Below are positions 63,322 to 64,000 of a stretch of DNA of 64,000 bases, piece after piece; within the stretch, counting starts at the first letter, position 1, and the number at the start of each line of letters is the position of its first letter. Made by a program: the position numbers and the translations under genes. The stretch is from Collimonas arenae. Its GTDB lineage: Bacteria > Pseudomonadota > Gammaproteobacteria > Burkholderiales > Burkholderiaceae_D. The notes beneath the pieces were generated by a model. It did no database searches and was not told where the DNA came from. It saw nothing but the letters and a program-made list of their open reading frames with translations. The DNA lies in assembly GCF_000786695.1 (NCBI RefSeq), contig NZ_CP009962.1, forward strand, positions 5,456,001-5,520,000, read 5' to 3'.

Positions 63322-64000
63322 TTGCGCATCGCCTCGCTCACCGATTTCCTGTTGATGCGCATTGAGCGTGGGGCAGACGGCACGATCGCCAAAGCCGCGG
63401 CCGCCGGCACGCCGCTGAACCGGCAGATTTACCAGGCCATCCGCGAAGCAATCCTGTCCCAGTTGCTGCCATCCGCCCTGCAACTGCCATCCTCGCGCGA
63501 CCTGGCCCGTGAACTGGGGATATCACGCAATACGGTGACTTATGCCTACGAACAGCTGATCGCCGAAGGCTATCTGGAAACCCGGGCCGGCTCAGGCACC
63601 TACATCGCCGATACCACGCCCGACCAGATTCCCGAAACCCGCCTGAACACGCCGCCACTGACCGATCCCAGCGGCGAATCGGAACTGTCCGCGCATGGCG
63701 CACAACTGATCCAGCAAGCTGGCGTCAGCGATTTGCAATGGGGTGCCTTCATGCCGGGTGTCCCGGATGTGACGCTGTTTCCGAACAAGATCTGGAGCCG
63801 CCTGCAAAACAAGCACTGGCGACGTTCGCGCGCCGATCTGCTGACCTACGGCGATGCCGGCGGCTACCTGCCGCTGCGGGAAGCGATCGCCGAATACCTG
63901 CGCATGGCGCGCTCGGTCAATTGCAACGCCAGCCAGGTGATCATCACCACCGGCATTCACCAGTCGCTGGATATCGTAGTCAAACTACTGGGCGAACACG
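63322..64000 (+). CDS. MocR/GabR-type PLP-dependent GntR regulator, 5' part
   Basis: The frame is open to the right edge; at least 226 residues are visible. N-terminal GntR winged helix (NRQIYQAIREAILSQLL in part; LPSSRDLARELGISRNTVTYAYEQL), then the start of an aminotransferase-like domain (FMPGVPDVTLFPNKIWSRL). This is the MocR layout (GabR, PdxR). It is divergent from gabT, so it is probably the activator of the gab operon in response to GABA. Start: TTG 63322 with GGAG 6 bp before; an ATG at 63355 is the alternative. Confidence 0.88.
   Translation, partial: MRIASLTDFLLMRIERGADGTIAKAAAAGTPLNRQIYQAIREAILSQLLPSALQLPSSRDLARELGISRNTVTYAYEQLIAEGYLETRAGSGTYIADTTPDQIPETRLNTPPLTDPSGESELSAHGAQLIQQAGVSDLQWGAFMPGVPDVTLFPNKIWSRLQNKHWRRSRADLLTYGDAGGYLPLREAIAEYLRMARSVNCNASQVIITTGIHQSLDIVVKLLGEH

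Noticed and set aside
1-64000. CRISPR array, rRNA operon or riboswitch
   Set aside because: I found no spaced identical repeats, no rRNA sequence and no leader that I can assign to a known riboswitch class.

Overview
The window reads as a chromosomal segment of a Burkholderiales bacterium, most likely family Oxalobacteraceae (Collimonas, Herbaspirillum or Janthinobacterium-like). I infer this from moderate-to-high GC, the gene set (YbdD/CstA, RdgC, Rep, PriA, HemE, cytochrome c5, a GABA module) and protein style. The species is not proved. Most genes are ordinary housekeeping or regulatory genes; several accessory modules stand out.

Layout. 1-5.5 kb: end of a GT28 glycosyltransferase, a small membrane protein, a GntR/UTRA regulator with an unusual poly-A-rich N-terminus, a MITE-like element, a membrane protein and ybdD/cstA. 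5.7-13 kb: a sensor kinase/NarL-type regulator pair divergent from cstA, a small SRPBCC-type protein, rep, a DUF4404 protein, rdgC and a membrane diguanylate cyclase. 13.3-19.9 kb: tRNA-Asp and tRNA-Val next to a tRNA-Asp-derived element, an ahpC/ahpD pair behind an OxyR-like site, a TonB-domain lipoprotein, rnk, a YqjD/YqjE-like envelope operon and an OmpA-family lipoprotein. 19.9-22.1 kb: an intact IS3-family insertion sequence with a 3-bp target duplication, cytochrome c5 and tRNA-Arg.

22.7-29.4 kb is the most unusual locus. Five tightly packed genes encode a VioB-type ferritin-like protein, two proteins that together look like a LodA-type (cysteine tryptophylquinone, CTQ) oxidase split in two, a QhpD/PeaB-like radical SAM/SPASM maturase and a LodB/QhpG-like flavoprotein monooxygenase. 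It looks like a two-subunit quinone-cofactor enzyme with a hybrid maturation set.

29.4-37.9 kb: an Ada/AlkA-type repair protein, a decayed PEP-mutase-family remnant, a methyltransferase, two divergent RcsB-like regulators that both carry Glu where the phospho-acceptor Asp should be, a mutarotase, a GntR/FCD regulator and priA. 37.9-38.7 kb: an AT-rich gap with six consensus DnaA boxes and a 59-bp direct repeat, then hemE. 40.5-44.9 kb: a low-GC, foreign-looking four-gene module (GNAT acetyltransferase, ArgH, EamA exporter, cyanobacterial-type ArgG), probably for a guanidino or arginine-derived product. 44.9-55 kb: LysR/agmatinase-family, AraC/phytanoyl-CoA-dioxygenase-family, a hotdog thioesterase, an orphan multi-TM kinase, an MFS exporter and a secreted S53 peptidase. 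55.8-64 kb: a GABA/polyamine module (gabT, ABC importer, gabD) divergent from a MocR-type regulator cut by the window edge.
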